A stretch of 64,000 bases of DNA from Hanleya hanleyi (taxonomy: Eukaryota; Mollusca; Polyplacophora; Lepidopleurida; Hanleyidae). Positions within the stretch are counted from its first letter, which is position 1; every line of letters begins with the position of its first letter. Location: NCBI GenBank assembly GCA_036873755.1, contig JAVTVY010020448.1, positions 1-64,000 of the forward strand. Direction: 5' to 3'. The translations under genes were made by a program, and so were the position numbers. The notes beneath the pieces were generated by a model. That model searched no databases. It saw only the letters and a program-made list of their open reading frames with translations, and was not told where the DNA came from. Below, piece after piece: positions 12,049 to 21,975 of the stretch.

Positions 12049-13493
12049 TTTTTTAATTATTTATTGATGGCTCAGCGAGTACACGGTCATGCCCATCGGG
12101 AACCCTTGGCTGTATGTTTCATTGTATATATAACACAGTACAAAATCTGGTGGGATATGCCATCCGTAATTGTTTTTATGAAATAGGAAATGCTAATTTT
12201 CCATCATTTGTTAGTGCATTTAATGTTAGTGCGGACGCTAGTGTTCCAAAAGTGTTACAGAATATGTCTTCATTTGTGAACATTTGTGTTCAAACATGGT
12301 TATCAGTTTTGAACACGCGTGTTCATATTTCTTCTCTGATGTTCCGATATGAACATTCAGTTTTTAACACGAACATTCAGATGTGGTGTTCTGATTTGGA
12401 CGTGAATATGAAGGTTAGTGTTCAGTGCCGTTCCACCCCAATTTCGATTGTTGAGATAATTAGTGTTGTCTGGGATGAATATTCGTCCCAGGTGTTGTGG
12501 AATTTTGGGGTATCTTTTCCTTTTCATTATTGTTCAAAATGGACCAGTCGATGAATTTCACAACATTATTTCAACTTATTCCAACAACCGCGAAATTAGT
12601 CTCAGGTGAACGCGTTCAAGAAATGTTTTTTGCTGACTGCGTCCGCTGATTTATATCTCCTAATTTTTTTAATACCAACAACTTTACTTGCGTCAGCGAT
12701 TCTATCGAAGCTAAACAAATCAATTATCCATAAAGTACACGCACTAATTTAAGCGTGCAGCTAACCAATCGTCGCTATACACCTCGCCAGTCTCATCAAA
12801 CTCCGATATAATATTACGGAACATGTTATCCGACCTTAACGTTATATATGCGTGTGAATTTCAAACTACATGTGTTAGCCAATCAGTTGGCTAACTGAGT
12901 GAACAGCTTGGAAATAACGCCCCTCGTAATCACAAATTTAGGTGTAGAGCGCTATAATTGCGGTTCCTTTTGGGAACACGTTTTAGTTTAACCATGTGTT
13001 CAAAACCTTAACACTTTTAGGCTGAAGTCTGTTCTCAAACTAACTTACATTTTAGCGTTCTAACCCTAAACATGTGATTTACAGTGTAATACATGCTTCT
13101 TATAATATTCGAAGCAAATCGTCACTGCTGCTTCTTTATATGCTTCATTTTACCTTGTCGCTTTCTTTCGCCAGCCAAGCGCCCAAGTTGTCTTCCGTAT
13201 GGTCTCCCGCCCGACGTCTATCCCAAACGTCTCCGCCTGCAGCGAATCTCTGGCATAGAAACCTCTCGATTTCCCTATATCATATCGTTGATGCAATCCA
13301 TATGGCATTTCATTAAACTGGCCTTCCTCCCACTTCTTTGCCGATGGGCAATGCTCTTGTATGTTCTGAAAGAGTATACATTGTTTCTGTACTCTGTGTA
13401 TTCTTGTGTGTGCGAGTATGGGATAATACTTCTCTGCGTCAGGAGTCCTTCAAGGCATTACCGCGTTACGACGATGGCTGTCTTGCCTAATGC
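12049..13493. other. No gene recognised
   Basis: Two frames of 146 and 155 codons (from 12114 and 13093, plus strand) show no domain and have low-complexity or skewed composition; I treat them as chance. No repeat ends seen. Confidence 0.4.
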
Positions 13494-13848
13494 CTCAGTT
13501 GCACATTACAGAGAGAACAAAAGGGAGCCCGCCTGTTCACTGACCCATGAATTTAGCTGATCAGTTACTGTATGATAAGGTTGTATAATTTCCATTTGCC
13601 CTAAATTTTAACGAATGGGAGTATTTTGATTTGGTGATAGCTGGCATAGTTCCGTACATATATGTACTTAATTTTCTTAGTATTCACAGAACGTGTCTTC
13701 ATGTCAGTTATCACCAGATAAAGATATTCTACAGGGTTAAAAAAAATAGAGCAAAGCAAAATTATACAACCCATTAGTTGATCAGCTGAAGTCACGGGTC
13801 CGTGAACAGACGGGCTCTTCTTTGTTGTCTAAAAAATATGCAACTGAG
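13494..13848. mobile_element. 355-bp MITE with ~100-bp inverted ends
   Basis: CTCAGTTGCA at 13494 matches the inverted TGCAACTGAG ending at 13848. Similarity runs inward ~100 bp (GAGCCCG-CTGTTCAC, AGCTGATCA, GGTTGTATAATTT) with indels. There is no coding capacity. A clear target duplication is not visible, so the superfamily is open. Confidence 0.65.
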
Positions 13849-14312
13849 CCATTTACCCTGATTAATCCCTATGAATCAGTCACATTGGTTATTCCCCTCT
13901 TGCTGCTTATGTGGAACCAGTTAAAAATAGTCTGAATCAGTTCAAACATGCCTGATTGACTTGGCGTATTGGGTACCACTTTCAATGTATATGTCTTCAA
14001 TACGACACCAAAGACGCAACTATGGCTTTCTTGTCAAAAATGACACGGTCCTTTCTACCACTCTACGAGTGCCATGCCCACACTGACGTAAGATGTCAAC
14101 AACAGCTGCTGGGCCACGTTTTGCACATATCGGCAATAACTCGCACATATTGGCCTTTCTCTACTACTGCATAGGCACAAAGACGTCACCGTTCATTTCA
14201 CTGAAATATTATCGTCGATAATAGAATGTGTTGGTTGAACAATATGAGAGTAGTATGTTCTTACAGTCAACTGTTATTGGTCTTTGGACATGACATAAGC
14301 TTAGTGGGCATT
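13849..14312. other. No gene seen; left flank of the Polinton
   Basis: Unique-looking host DNA up to the target-site duplication. Confidence 0.5.
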
Positions 14313-14318
14313 CATGTA
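14313..14318 (+). repeat. Target-site duplication CATGTA (left)
   Basis: The six bases directly before the element's first AG equal the six bases directly after its last CT (29188-29193). Six base pairs is the length made by Polinton/Maverick integrases. Confidence 0.9.
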
Positions 14319-14358
14319 AGTAGTAATGTAAGAGCAGATACACGCATTGGCGCTTCAC

Positions 14359-14388
14359 TGCGCATGCGCAGAACCTTTTGTGACGTCA
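14359..14388. promoter_or_regulatory. NRF1-type and CRE-type palindromes in left TIR
   Basis: TGCGCATGCGCA (14359-14370) is the perfect NRF1 palindrome and TGACGTCA (14381-14388) the perfect CRE/CREB palindrome, 10 bp apart. Both are kept in the right TIR. Function is inferred from motif identity only. Confidence 0.6.
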
Positions 14389-14429
14389 CAGCGACCTGTT
14401 TTGGTGCGGTGTGCGCATGTGTTGTGGTT

Positions 14430-14945
14430 GGTGGTGGTGGGTTTAAGATGGCGGCTGTGTGGTTGGTGGTGGTGGGTTTAAGATGGCGGCTTGTGGTTGG
14501 TGGTGGTGGGTTTAAGATGGCGGCTTGTGGTTAGTGGTGGTGGGTTTAAGATGGCGGCTTGTGGTTGGTGGTGGTGGGTTTAAGATGGCGGCTGTGTGGT
14601 TGGTGGTGGTGGGTTTAAGATGGCGGCTGTGTGGTTGGTGGTGGTGGGTTTAAGATGGCGGCTGTGTGGTTGGTGGTGGTGGGTTTAAGATGGCGGCTGT
14701 GTGGTTGGTGGTGGTGGTGGGTTTAAGATGGCGGCTTGTGGTTGGTGGTGGTGGTGGGTTTAAGATGGCGGCTGTGTGGTTGGTGGTGGTGGGTTTAAGA
14801 TGGCGGCATAAGATGGCGGCTTGTGGTTGGTGGTGGTGGTGGGTGGTGGTGGGTTTAAGATGGCGGCTGTGTGGTGGTGGTGGTGGTGGTGGGTTTAAGA
14901 TGGCGGCTGTGTGGTTGGTGGTGGTGGTGGGTTTAAGATGGCGGA
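14430..14945 (+). repeat. Minisatellite of ~34-bp units with 15 YY1-type motifs (left TIR)
   Basis: The unit is GTGGTTGGTGGTGGTGGG followed by TTTAAGATGGCGGCT, with GGT-number changes. AAGATGGCGG occurs 15 times by eye, matching the vertebrate YY1 consensus AAGATGGCGGC. The G-rich half could form G-quadruplexes. Frames read through it (repeated RWRL, WWW) are artefacts. Confidence 0.85.
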
Positions 14946-14958
14946 TTGTAGAAAAACG

Positions 14959-14967
14959 TATAAAAGG
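14959..14967 (+). promoter_or_regulatory. TATA box for DNA polymerase gene
   Basis: TATAAAAGG, with an initiator-like TTCATT about 30 bp on (near 14993). The identical sequence inverted serves the right-end gene. The leader to the polymerase ATG is about 90 nt. Confidence 0.75.
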
Positions 14968-15086
14968 AGGCGATTTTTAGGGGTGGGGTGTATTCATTGC
15001 ACTACCCTGCGGAGCACTCTGACTTACCTGACCTGACCAGCCTGTCTGCCTGCCTGCTTGCCTATCCGCTTGTATGAGACGAAAGC

Positions 15087-18000
15087 ATGAGACGTGGAGA
15101 AGATTTTCCCTGGGATCCAGCAGCACCTCCGGTTGAAGTCTTGCCTGAAGACGAGCGTGTCAGGGCCATTTATCGACGTCACTGGGCTACCATACGCCAT
15201 TGTTTTCACCGTGACCGTCGTCTATTGGACTTGTATAACTATCGATTGCAGGACCTCACGTATCTGTCTACCTATGCCGAGAATATTTTCACAGATCAGG
15301 TGACAGCGTTTAAGTTGAATATGACATTCGGGTACATTTTACGGCACAAGGAGACGGACCAGGTGCGGTATTATTATCCCAGCAATAATACCTATGTGTT
15401 TGATCAGCCGTTCACGGTGACGGATGCGATTTCTCTGGAGCCACTCATCGACCAACTGACCACGTTGGATCCATTGGAATGGGCCCGGTTGCAACGCCCC
15501 AATACCCAATGGCTTGTGGAAATGGTAACCAACGTCACATTTTTCGTCACGAAAATGAGAGATCATCCTATCGGTGCTCCTGTACTACTACCCCCGTGGT
15601 TGCTTCATCGAAAAGGCCTGTACGCATTAACAGGAGGGACAAAGGGGTCCTACAAAGACCGGAAATGTCTGTTTCGGTGTTTGGCCGTGCATGTGGACGA
15701 GTGTCATCCCCGGTCTTGTGACACAGTGGCCAATGACTATTGGGAACAATATTTACAGCAGCAAGACTTGGATAAGCGGCACTTCCGTGGAGTGCCGTTC
15801 AAGAATTTGGATGACGTGGAAACACTGTTCAGCATCAATATCTTTGTATACCGATTACGATGCGAGGAGGAGGATACATTTGTGGCTGAATTGGTTCGTC
15901 GTTCAACAGAACGGTATGCTGCTACGTTGAAAGTCAATGTGTTCGACGACAATGGCGTGAGTCATTTTTCGCTGATCAACAATATGAGCCAGTACGCTCA
16001 GTCTTTCAGTTGTGCCCAATGCCATCGGGTGTTTCACCGTTCCTCCAACTTACATCGCCACGAGAAAATCTGTGACAACAGTGTCAAGCGAGTATATCCA
16101 GGTGGTGTTTTTCATAATACGCCTACTATTTTCCAGGAACTGGCCGATGAGGGTGTGATCATACCGGAGGTGGATCGTTATTTTCCCTACAGGGCGTGTT
16201 ACGATTTTGAGGCCCTGTTGGAGCCCATGGACATGTTTTCAGCGAAAACGCAGTGGACGCAGCGCCATATTCCTCTGAGTGTGAGTATTTCCAGCAACGT
16301 ACCTGGATATGACGCTGCACCGGTATGTTTCGTGTCCACGGGGGATTCCCATGAGTTGATCACCCGCATGATGGAGTATTTACAGGAAGTCAGTGCGGCT
16401 AGTACAGAACTATTGGTGTCCAAGTTCCAGGACGTACTGGACCAACTGGACGATCGAATTCCTATACCGGGTGTAGCGTTTAGCGACGATGAAGAGTCCG
16501 AGTCGGAGTCGGAGCCCGAGTCGCAGCCCCTGCAATCGCAGGATATGCCTTTACCGAAACCGTATGCGGAGAAATTGAAAGTGCGCTTCCTACAATATCT
16601 AGGCCAGTTACCGGTGCTAGGTTTCAACTCGGGACGCTATGATTTGAACATGGCGAAGGAATTTCTTTACCCCTACTTGGCCCAGGCCAATACCATGAAG
16701 TCCGTCATCAAGAAGATCAATAATCATATGGCCCTGACTACCACATCACTGCATTTCCTGGATGTACGGAACTACTTAGCTCCTAATTGTAGCTATGATC
16801 AGTGGGTCAAGGCGTATAACTGTGCACAAACCAAAGGGAGATTCCCTTACACGTATATATCCACGCTCGACCGTTTGCAGGAAACACAGTTGCCACCCCG
16901 GGACGCCTTCTTTGATGATTTGAAGCAAGTGGAATGTCCCGAAGACACGTACCGGAAACTACAGCAGGTATGGAACGATCAACATATGCAGACCTTGCGA
17001 GATTTCCTGATATGGTATAATAACCTAGATGTGGTTCCTTTCCTGGAAGCGGCCGAGAAAATGGTGCAACTCTTTCGTCGCCAAATGCACGTCGACATCT
17101 TCAAGGAGTGCTTGAGTTTACCGGGTCTGGCGCTTCGCCATCTTTTTCAAGAGTGTGCTACGTACTTCTCGCTGATACAGCAAAAAGATGCAGACATGCA
17201 TGATTGTCTAAAGCAGAACATTGTCGGCGGACCGAGTCTTATTTTTCACCGTTATCACGAGAAGCACGTCACTACTCTCCCCAGTGGAAAACCCTGTGCT
17301 AAGATCATCGGTTTCGATGCGAATGCCTTGTACCTGTGGTCGCTGGCCCAACCTATGCCCAGTGGCCATTATACACGTTGGTTGGCGGAAGGTGGGCATT
17401 TTACACCGCAACGTACACCCTACAAGCATCTGGCTGATCAGTGGTTGGATTGGGAAGCCTATCGACGGGCAATTTATATACGACACCAAACCAACGCCAC
17501 AGAGAAGCGGATAGGAGATCGTCGACTCCCCGTCGATGGGTTTGCCCTGGTGGGTAGGACACCGACCGTATTTCAATTTTACGGTTGCTATTGGCACGGC
17601 CACGGATGTCATTTCAACCAACGACGTGGAAAAACACCGGAAGAATTACGGGAAGAAGTGGTGGAGAACGGTGATTATGTGAAAGAGAGAGGATACCATC
17701 TGATTGAAATGTGGGAGTGTGAATTTCACACGATGTGCCAGGCCCTGCCCCATTTACGACGTTTCCTAAAAGAGCGCGAGTACCCCTTGAGTCGTCGGCG
17801 ACTCCTGAGTCTGCCACAGATGTTCGACGCCATTCGTTCGGGGGACCTCTACGGCTTTGTCGAATGTGATTTGCATGTTCCCGACACTCTCAAGCCTCTC
17901 TTCGCCCAGTGTCCTCCCATCTTTAAGAACACGCTGGTGGGTCGGGCTGATATTGGGGACACCATGAGGGCCTATGCGGAGCAACACGAGTGTTTGCCTC

Positions 18001-18971
18001 AACCTCGACGGATGTTGATTGGTAGTATGTGGGCCGAGAAAATCTTGCTGGGCACTCCCTTACTGCAGTGGTACATGAACCACGGTTTGGAAATTACCCA
18101 AATATATCAAGTGATACAGTACGTACCCGACGCTTGTTTTGCGGAGAATGCCGACATCGTGACGTCGGCCCGTCGTCAAGGTGACCAATACCCGAGTGAG
18201 GCCATCATCGGTGAATGTTGGAAGTTGACTGGCAATGGTTATTATGGAAAAACAGTCACGAACCAGGATAAACACGTCAACGTGAACATTTGTACTACTG
18301 CCCAAGCCCGCAAAAAAGTCAATTCTCCTCTGTTTCGCTCCGTGGAGGTCATCGATGACGACACCTATGAAGTCACTTTAGCCAAGAAGACTATCCGTTA
18401 CAACCTACCCCTGCAGATTGGATGTATGGTATACCAGGTGGCCAAGCTCAGGATGCTGCAGTTTCTGTATGATTTCATGGGTGTGTATTTTAATCCATCA
18501 GACTGGCAACTCATGGAGATGGATACCGACTCGGCCTACATGGCCGTGTCTAATGCGGATTGGGAGTCCCTGGTGAAACCGGAGTTACGTACTCAGTATG
18601 AAGCGGAACGCGACCAGTGGCTACCTCGACGTGACCATTACCAGTACGATAAGCGTACGCCGGGCCTGTTCAAGCTGGAGTGGAGTGGGGATGCTATGAT
18701 TGGTCTCTCCTCCAAGACGTATTACTGTTACGGGGAAGACGAAAATAAGTTTAGCTGCAAAGGGGTGAGCCGGCGCGATCCCAACATCGACAAAGCCTTG
18801 TACTTGAACGTGCTGCAAAGCCAGGCCAGTGCCAGTGGCACTAACCGAGGATTTCGGGTGGTGGACCACCAGATGCGGACGTACATTCAGCAACGAGACG
18901 CCTTTACTTTCTTTTATCCGAAACGGAAAGTGTTGGCCGATGGTGTGAGCACCACTTACTTGAACTTGTGA
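15087..18971 (+). CDS. Family B DNA polymerase, protein-primed type (Polinton pPolB)
   Basis: Replicates the element's linear DNA, in this family from a protein primer. The 1,294-codon frame is intact. In order: an N-terminal region with KCLFRCLAVH; a C2H2-like finger at 309-329 (CAQC ... H.H...C); 3'-5' exonuclease motifs ExoI YDFE (D373), ExoII FNSGRYDLN (D519) and ExoIII YNNLD (D648); a Ser/Glu-rich acidic insert near 470-488; polymerase motif A GFDANALY (D744), the conserved GCYWHGHGC block near 830-840, motif B KLTGNGYYG (K1046), motif C MDTDS (D1146, D1148) and SKTYY (K1210). All catalytic acids are present. An upstream ATG at 15074 opens a 20-codon out-of-frame uORF overlapping this start. 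Codons are richer in GC than flanking host DNA. The nearest 3' neighbour is the convergent protease. Confidence 0.97.
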   Translation: MRRGEDFPWDPAAPPVEVLPEDERVRAIYRRHWATIRHCFHRDRRLLDLYNYRLQDLTYLSTYAENIFTDQVTAFKLNMTFGYILRHKETDQVRYYYPSNNTYVFDQPFTVTDAISLEPLIDQLTTLDPLEWARLQRPNTQWLVEMVTNVTFFVTKMRDHPIGAPVLLPPWLLHRKGLYALTGGTKGSYKDRKCLFRCLAVHVDECHPRSCDTVANDYWEQYLQQQDLDKRHFRGVPFKNLDDVETLFSINIFVYRLRCEEEDTFVAELVRRSTERYAATLKVNVFDDNGVSHFSLINNMSQYAQSFSCAQCHRVFHRSSNLHRHEKICDNSVKRVYPGGVFHNTPTIFQELADEGVIIPEVDRYFPYRACYDFEALLEPMDMFSAKTQWTQRHIPLSVSISSNVPGYDAAPVCFVSTGDSHELITRMMEYLQEVSAASTELLVSKFQDVLDQLDDRIPIPGVAFSDDEESESESEPESQPLQSQDMPLPKPYAEKLKVRFLQYLGQLPVLGFNSGRYDLNMAKEFLYPYLAQANTMKSVIKKINNHMALTTTSLHFLDVRNYLAPNCSYDQWVKAYNCAQTKGRFPYTYISTLDRLQETQLPPRDAFFDDLKQVECPEDTYRKLQQVWNDQHMQTLRDFLIWYNNLDVVPFLEAAEKMVQLFRRQMHVDIFKECLSLPGLALRHLFQECATYFSLIQQKDADMHDCLKQNIVGGPSLIFHRYHEKHVTTLPSGKPCAKIIGFDANALYLWSLAQPMPSGHYTRWLAEGGHFTPQRTPYKHLADQWLDWEAYRRAIYIRHQTNATEKRIGDRRLPVDGFALVGRTPTVFQFYGCYWHGHGCHFNQRRGKTPEELREEVVENGDYVKERGYHLIEMWECEFHTMCQALPHLRRFLKEREYPLSRRRLLSLPQMFDAIRSGDLYGFVECDLHVPDTLKPLFAQCPPIFKNTLVGRADIGDTMRAYAEQHECLPQPRRMLIGSMWAEKILLGTPLLQWYMNHGLEITQIYQVIQYVPDACFAENADIVTSARRQGDQYPSEAIIGECWKLTGNGYYGKTVTNQDKHVNVNICTTAQARKKVNSPLFRSVEVIDDDTYEVTLAKKTIRYNLPLQIGCMVYQVAKLRMLQFLYDFMGVYFNPSDWQLMEMDTDSAYMAVSNADWESLVKPELRTQYEAERDQWLPRRDHYQYDKRTPGLFKLEWSGDAMIGLSSKTYYCYGEDENKFSCKGVSRRDPNIDKALYLNVLQSQASASGTNRGFRVVDHQMRTYIQQRDAFTFFYPKRKVLADGVSTTYLNL

Positions 18972-19010
18972 ACAATGTCGAACTATAACTGTTGATACAC
19001 AAATGTAAAA

Positions 19011-19036
19011 GTCAGGATGGCCGAGTGGTCTAAGGC
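19011..19036 (+). other. tRNA-Leu 5'-half fragment
   Basis: These 26 bases equal the start of eukaryotic tRNA-Leu: acceptor strand GTCAGGA, then TGGCCGAGTGG (an A box) and TCTAAGGC. Sequence after this leaves the tRNA pattern and no B box follows, so it cannot be a working tRNA. It sits 40 nt after the polymerase stop codon. Confidence 0.6.
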
Positions 19037-19284
19037 CCGGTATTAAGTGCTGGTCGGCGAAGAACTTTTTTTTGTACCTTAATCCTACCACTACTACTAT
19101 TCTATTTGTACCCTGTATTCTATACCTTCTTGTGGACTTAAATACAAAAAAAAGAAGTCAAACCCCCATCATTTTTTTGGTGTTTTTTCATCAATTTTTA
19201 TTCAACATCAATGAACGTCAGAACAACAACGTCATAACAATAACGTGATAATAAAAAAAACAAGTGGCCTGCGCGCAGTGCATT
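19037..19284. other. 3' region between convergent polymerase and protease genes
   Basis: AT-rich and non-coding. On the minus strand it gives an AATAAA near 19197-19202, a plausible poly(A) signal for the protease. No histone-type stem-loop is seen here. Confidence 0.5.
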
Positions 19285-19797
19285 TTAAGTTAACCAGAGA
19301 AATGGAGCATGCACATTAAAACGAGAGGCCGTCCAGTCATAGACGAGGACATCACGGTCTTCGGCTTGACAATAATCATCAAACATGTGTACGATGGTTG
19401 GCATAGAATGTCCTCTACTCCGGTGAGTGAGATAAAACACACAGTACTGTCCGCACACACTACTCAATGGTCCTTGTAATCTTTGAGTATTCCAACGCCA
19501 CATTGTAGTAGAGACGTCCATGAATTTCACCAAATCGGCATGTAGGGGTGCAAGTCCGTAGGAATCAAAGTATTCGCCTTGGCCTAGGGTGTCCACGTAC
19601 ACAGCTACCCAATGTTCACCGGGTCGAGACCCCGGGTCTGTATTCAGGATGTAGGCTGCTGGGGTGGTGGAGTGGGTGGGAAACACATTGCGTGGAAACA
19701 CACCTCGAAAGGGCCCTTCTCTTACCAAACTTTCTATTCTATTCCCGGAACGACAGAAACTTGAGAGCTGACACTGCGTGACTTTGCAGTCTATCAT
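19285..19797 (-). CDS. Adenovirus-type (adenain-like) cysteine protease
   Basis: Polinton and adintovirus maturation protease of the C5/Ulp1 fold, which in relatives cleaves virion precursor proteins. The 170-codon frame is intact. Catalytic positions: His62 in GEHWVAVYVD, the acidic partner Asp78 in EYFDSYG, a Gln108 in LQGP as likely oxyanion residue, and Cys119 in VCGQYCVFYL. Length is a little under the ~200 residues of adenovirus protease, so the N-terminus is short. It runs convergent to the polymerase. No promoter is obvious upstream. Keeping a maturation protease where no capsid gene is seen is odd and suggests either recent capsid loss or use on capsids supplied by another element. 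Confidence 0.9.
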   Translation of the reverse strand: MIDCKVTQCQLSSFCRSGNRIESLVREGPFRGVFPRNVFPTHSTTPAAYILNTDPGSRPGEHWVAVYVDTLGQGEYFDSYGLAPLHADLVKFMDVSTTMWRWNTQRLQGPLSSVCGQYCVFYLTHRSRGHSMPTIVHMFDDYCQAEDRDVLVYDWTASRFNVHAPFLWLT

Positions 19798-20800
19798 ATT
19801 GGAGTCTTTTGGGGCACAATTACATAACCCATGAACAAAAGGGTCATGGGTACATTCAAAATGGCAACCATGTGGGGCACCAGAAAAGTGATGTTTTCGT
19901 CATTTTACTTTAAAATATATGCCTTCCAGTGAGGAAAATTGGGCGAAAGCTATTTTATTTCAAATCAGATTATCATTTACTAATTTATCATGTAGTCACT
20001 GTGATATCCTTATGGCGGCCATCTTGAAAATTTTTACATTTTCTAGTTGAGCTTGACCCAAGTGTAAAGTATGTTAAGTTTCAAGCCCCTCAAGAAGTAA
20101 CAAACATATTTTAGGTGAGGCGAACTGGACCTCCAGGCTCCCATGCCTGGGCAGGTTCAAAATCGCCCAGGGAAGATAGGATTAACTCGTCCAGAACACA
20201 GGATTCGAACCGTTAATCGATAGAATTTTATTGAATTTCCCCCTTTACTTATCATGAGTTAAAGGGGCATCCAAACATGGTCTGAAAAAGTCGAGAAAAG
20301 TATTGGAATTTGCAGTGAACGTGTTGCTTTTTATTATAGCTGAAACAGCTTGGTGATCTTGTGCCCCATCCTTGATGAATTCGACCCTAACGTTGGGATT
20401 TGCCAGCCGAAATTCACCCAGCGAGAGTCACATGTGAGGTCAGCATGCAAACTCAATATGACAGACGTTTGAAAATTCAAACGATAGGAACTAATGTGTG
20501 TTCAAATTTTACGAATCAGATCAACTACTGTCATAGCTATTACAGTGAAGATGAAATATCAGGAATAGTCCATTGACATGTAACGATGTTATATCAATTT
20601 GCATCATGCACAGGAACTTCGACACGTGAAAATTTGATTCTGACCAGTGAAGGCCATCTCGAAAGTTGAAACCCATTTTTCTTGGTTATAGGTATGACGG
20701 TGAACCGAGTATAATTTGTCTAAAATCCCGTATAAACTGACCAGACTATAGAGACGGCTGGCGGTAGAGAATATGAATCGAGTTAGCTCAACAATTTAGG
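19798..20800. other. No gene seen inside the element
   Basis: About 1 kb without a frame of note. It has ordinary AT-rich DNA; a lone minus-strand GGTTCGAATCC near 20202 has no tRNA around it. This is a place where Polinton core genes could have been lost. Confidence 0.45.
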
Positions 20801-21225
20801 GCTGTATTGTTATTCCTTTTACCGATGTAATATGTCGCACAGGGTGGTCAACGACAGTGACAAATATCGGCAATCATGCAAAAACACCTTCCCTCCTCCC
20901 TCTTTCTAGTCCCAAGCCCCTGTGCTGGTTGAATAATTTCAGTCCATTATTTCATCGTAATAAAATTCGTATCGTATCGTACCCGTACCCTGTTGTAGAA
21001 AATAATTCAATTGAGATTACAATGCAATTTTGTAGGCTCCAAGATAAATATACTTCAGAACATTTGCGACGCTACATCTGCGTGTCATTTGTGCCTGGAC
21101 TGTAACAATTAAGAATTCGCTCACAGCGCGGTGCGAAGGCAACATTGAAATCATCTCCACATGCTTCACCGGCCTATGACGTTATTAGCAGATGACCCCT
21201 TCAAGCCGATAGACATTCCATTCTC
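20800..21225. repeat. Inner inverted repeat arm (partners 22570-22700 and 26300-26592)
   Basis: Bases about 20920-21222 are the inverted copy of about 26300-26592 (shared GACGTTATTAGCAGATG, AGAATTCGCTCACAG, TACCCGTACCCTG). Bases about 20800-20935 are the inverted copy of 22570-22700 (ACGACAGTGACAAATATCG). The block CCCAAGCCCCTGTGCTGGTT recurs throughout this inner region. Confidence 0.8.
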
Positions 21226-21513
21226 AGTGCCTGTAACGGCCGCTAGATGGCGTCATCCACAGCGCACGAAAATAATTCTCGGAGGCTATTTTTTCATCGA
21301 TTGACTAGCCCGATTAAAGAATTTTTTACTTATGATTCGGACTGTAATGTTATGTGCAATGATTTAACCTGGGAATTGTGCATTTTCGTGCAAAATAGGT
21401 GGGTTGTAAATTAACCCAGGAAGGCTGTTGGTGGCATGTAGGGTCTAGTAGATGGCGTGATCGACAGCGCACGGAAATCGTTCGCAACTCTCCACGCTGG
21501 CGCACTGAAATGG
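21226..21513. other. Spacer with a twice-occurring short motif
   Basis: TAGATGGCGT followed by a CAGCGCACG element is present near 21243-21275 and again near 21447-21480. No frame. Confidence 0.4.
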
Positions 21514-21893
21514 AGGATAAAATTTCATAGTTATCTTTCGATAAACCAGCTACAATTTTCAGGGTGATATTATAAGGCTGTGAGCAACATACTTGACGTA
21601 TTTTTACCCAGGAAAACCGATTTATTTCCAGTGTACCGGGTTTTCCACACTACCGCACCATAACGTTACGCGTCTAAAAATCGATAAAATCATTAAAATA
21701 GTGGCTTAGTCTACCGCTACCGTGCTAAATTTTTAAATGCTACACCATGAGTTGTCCCAGTTCAACTTGAAATAAAATTTATACGTGCACTCGCATTTAT
21801 TGCAAAATCACACGGGTTTAAAATTGGAAAAGAAACACAAAAATATTTCTGCAGCGTAATTGTAGACAAAAAAATATAACGATTTTTATAAAA
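21514..21893 (+). repeat. Promoter-bearing inverted arm, left (partner 24003-24375)
   Basis: About 370 bp nearly identical, inverted, to 24003-24375 (ACCGGGTTTTCCACACTACC, CGTTACGCGTCTAAAAATCG, GAGTTGTCCCAGTTCAACTT). Each arm ends in a TATA box (TATAAAA at 21887-21893 here) pointing inward, at the basic gene here and at RING gene 1 on the other side. The same promoter segment has thus been placed in front of two convergent genes. Confidence 0.8.
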
Positions 21894-21975
21894 CCCAGCG
21901 GGGAGCGTAATGCGGAGCACTCCAAAACTTTTGACAGACATACAACAGCGTAGAAGAAGACATTGCAGAAAAAAA

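Larger units (their letters stand above)
14319..15050 (+). repeat. Left terminal inverted repeat, ~0.73 kb
   Basis: Matches the complement of about 28374-29187: an outer ~110 bp of unique sequence, the YY1-type minisatellite, then a TATA promoter and 5' leader up to a CCTGCCTGC-rich stretch. The two TIRs differ mainly in minisatellite copy number. Beyond the TIR both ends quickly reach a start codon in a TGTATGAG context. Confidence 0.92.

Noticed and set aside
12114..12554. 146-codon frame
   Set aside because: Internal repeats of GAACATT/TGTTC type explain it; no domain seen.
13093..13560. 155-codon frame
   Set aside because: No domain, ends inside the MITE at 13494, overlaps another frame of similar length.
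14226..14980. Long plus-strand frames of Trp/Val/Gly-rich protein
   Set aside because: They are translations of the YY1-type minisatellite; frame and length follow repeat number.
15087..18971. Several 60-140-codon frames antisense or out of frame
   Set aside because: Shadows of the polymerase gene; they cross its conserved motifs.
20195..20215. Minus-strand GGTTCGAATCC as a tRNA B box
   Set aside because: The T-stem does not pair and no A box or anticodon arm is present.
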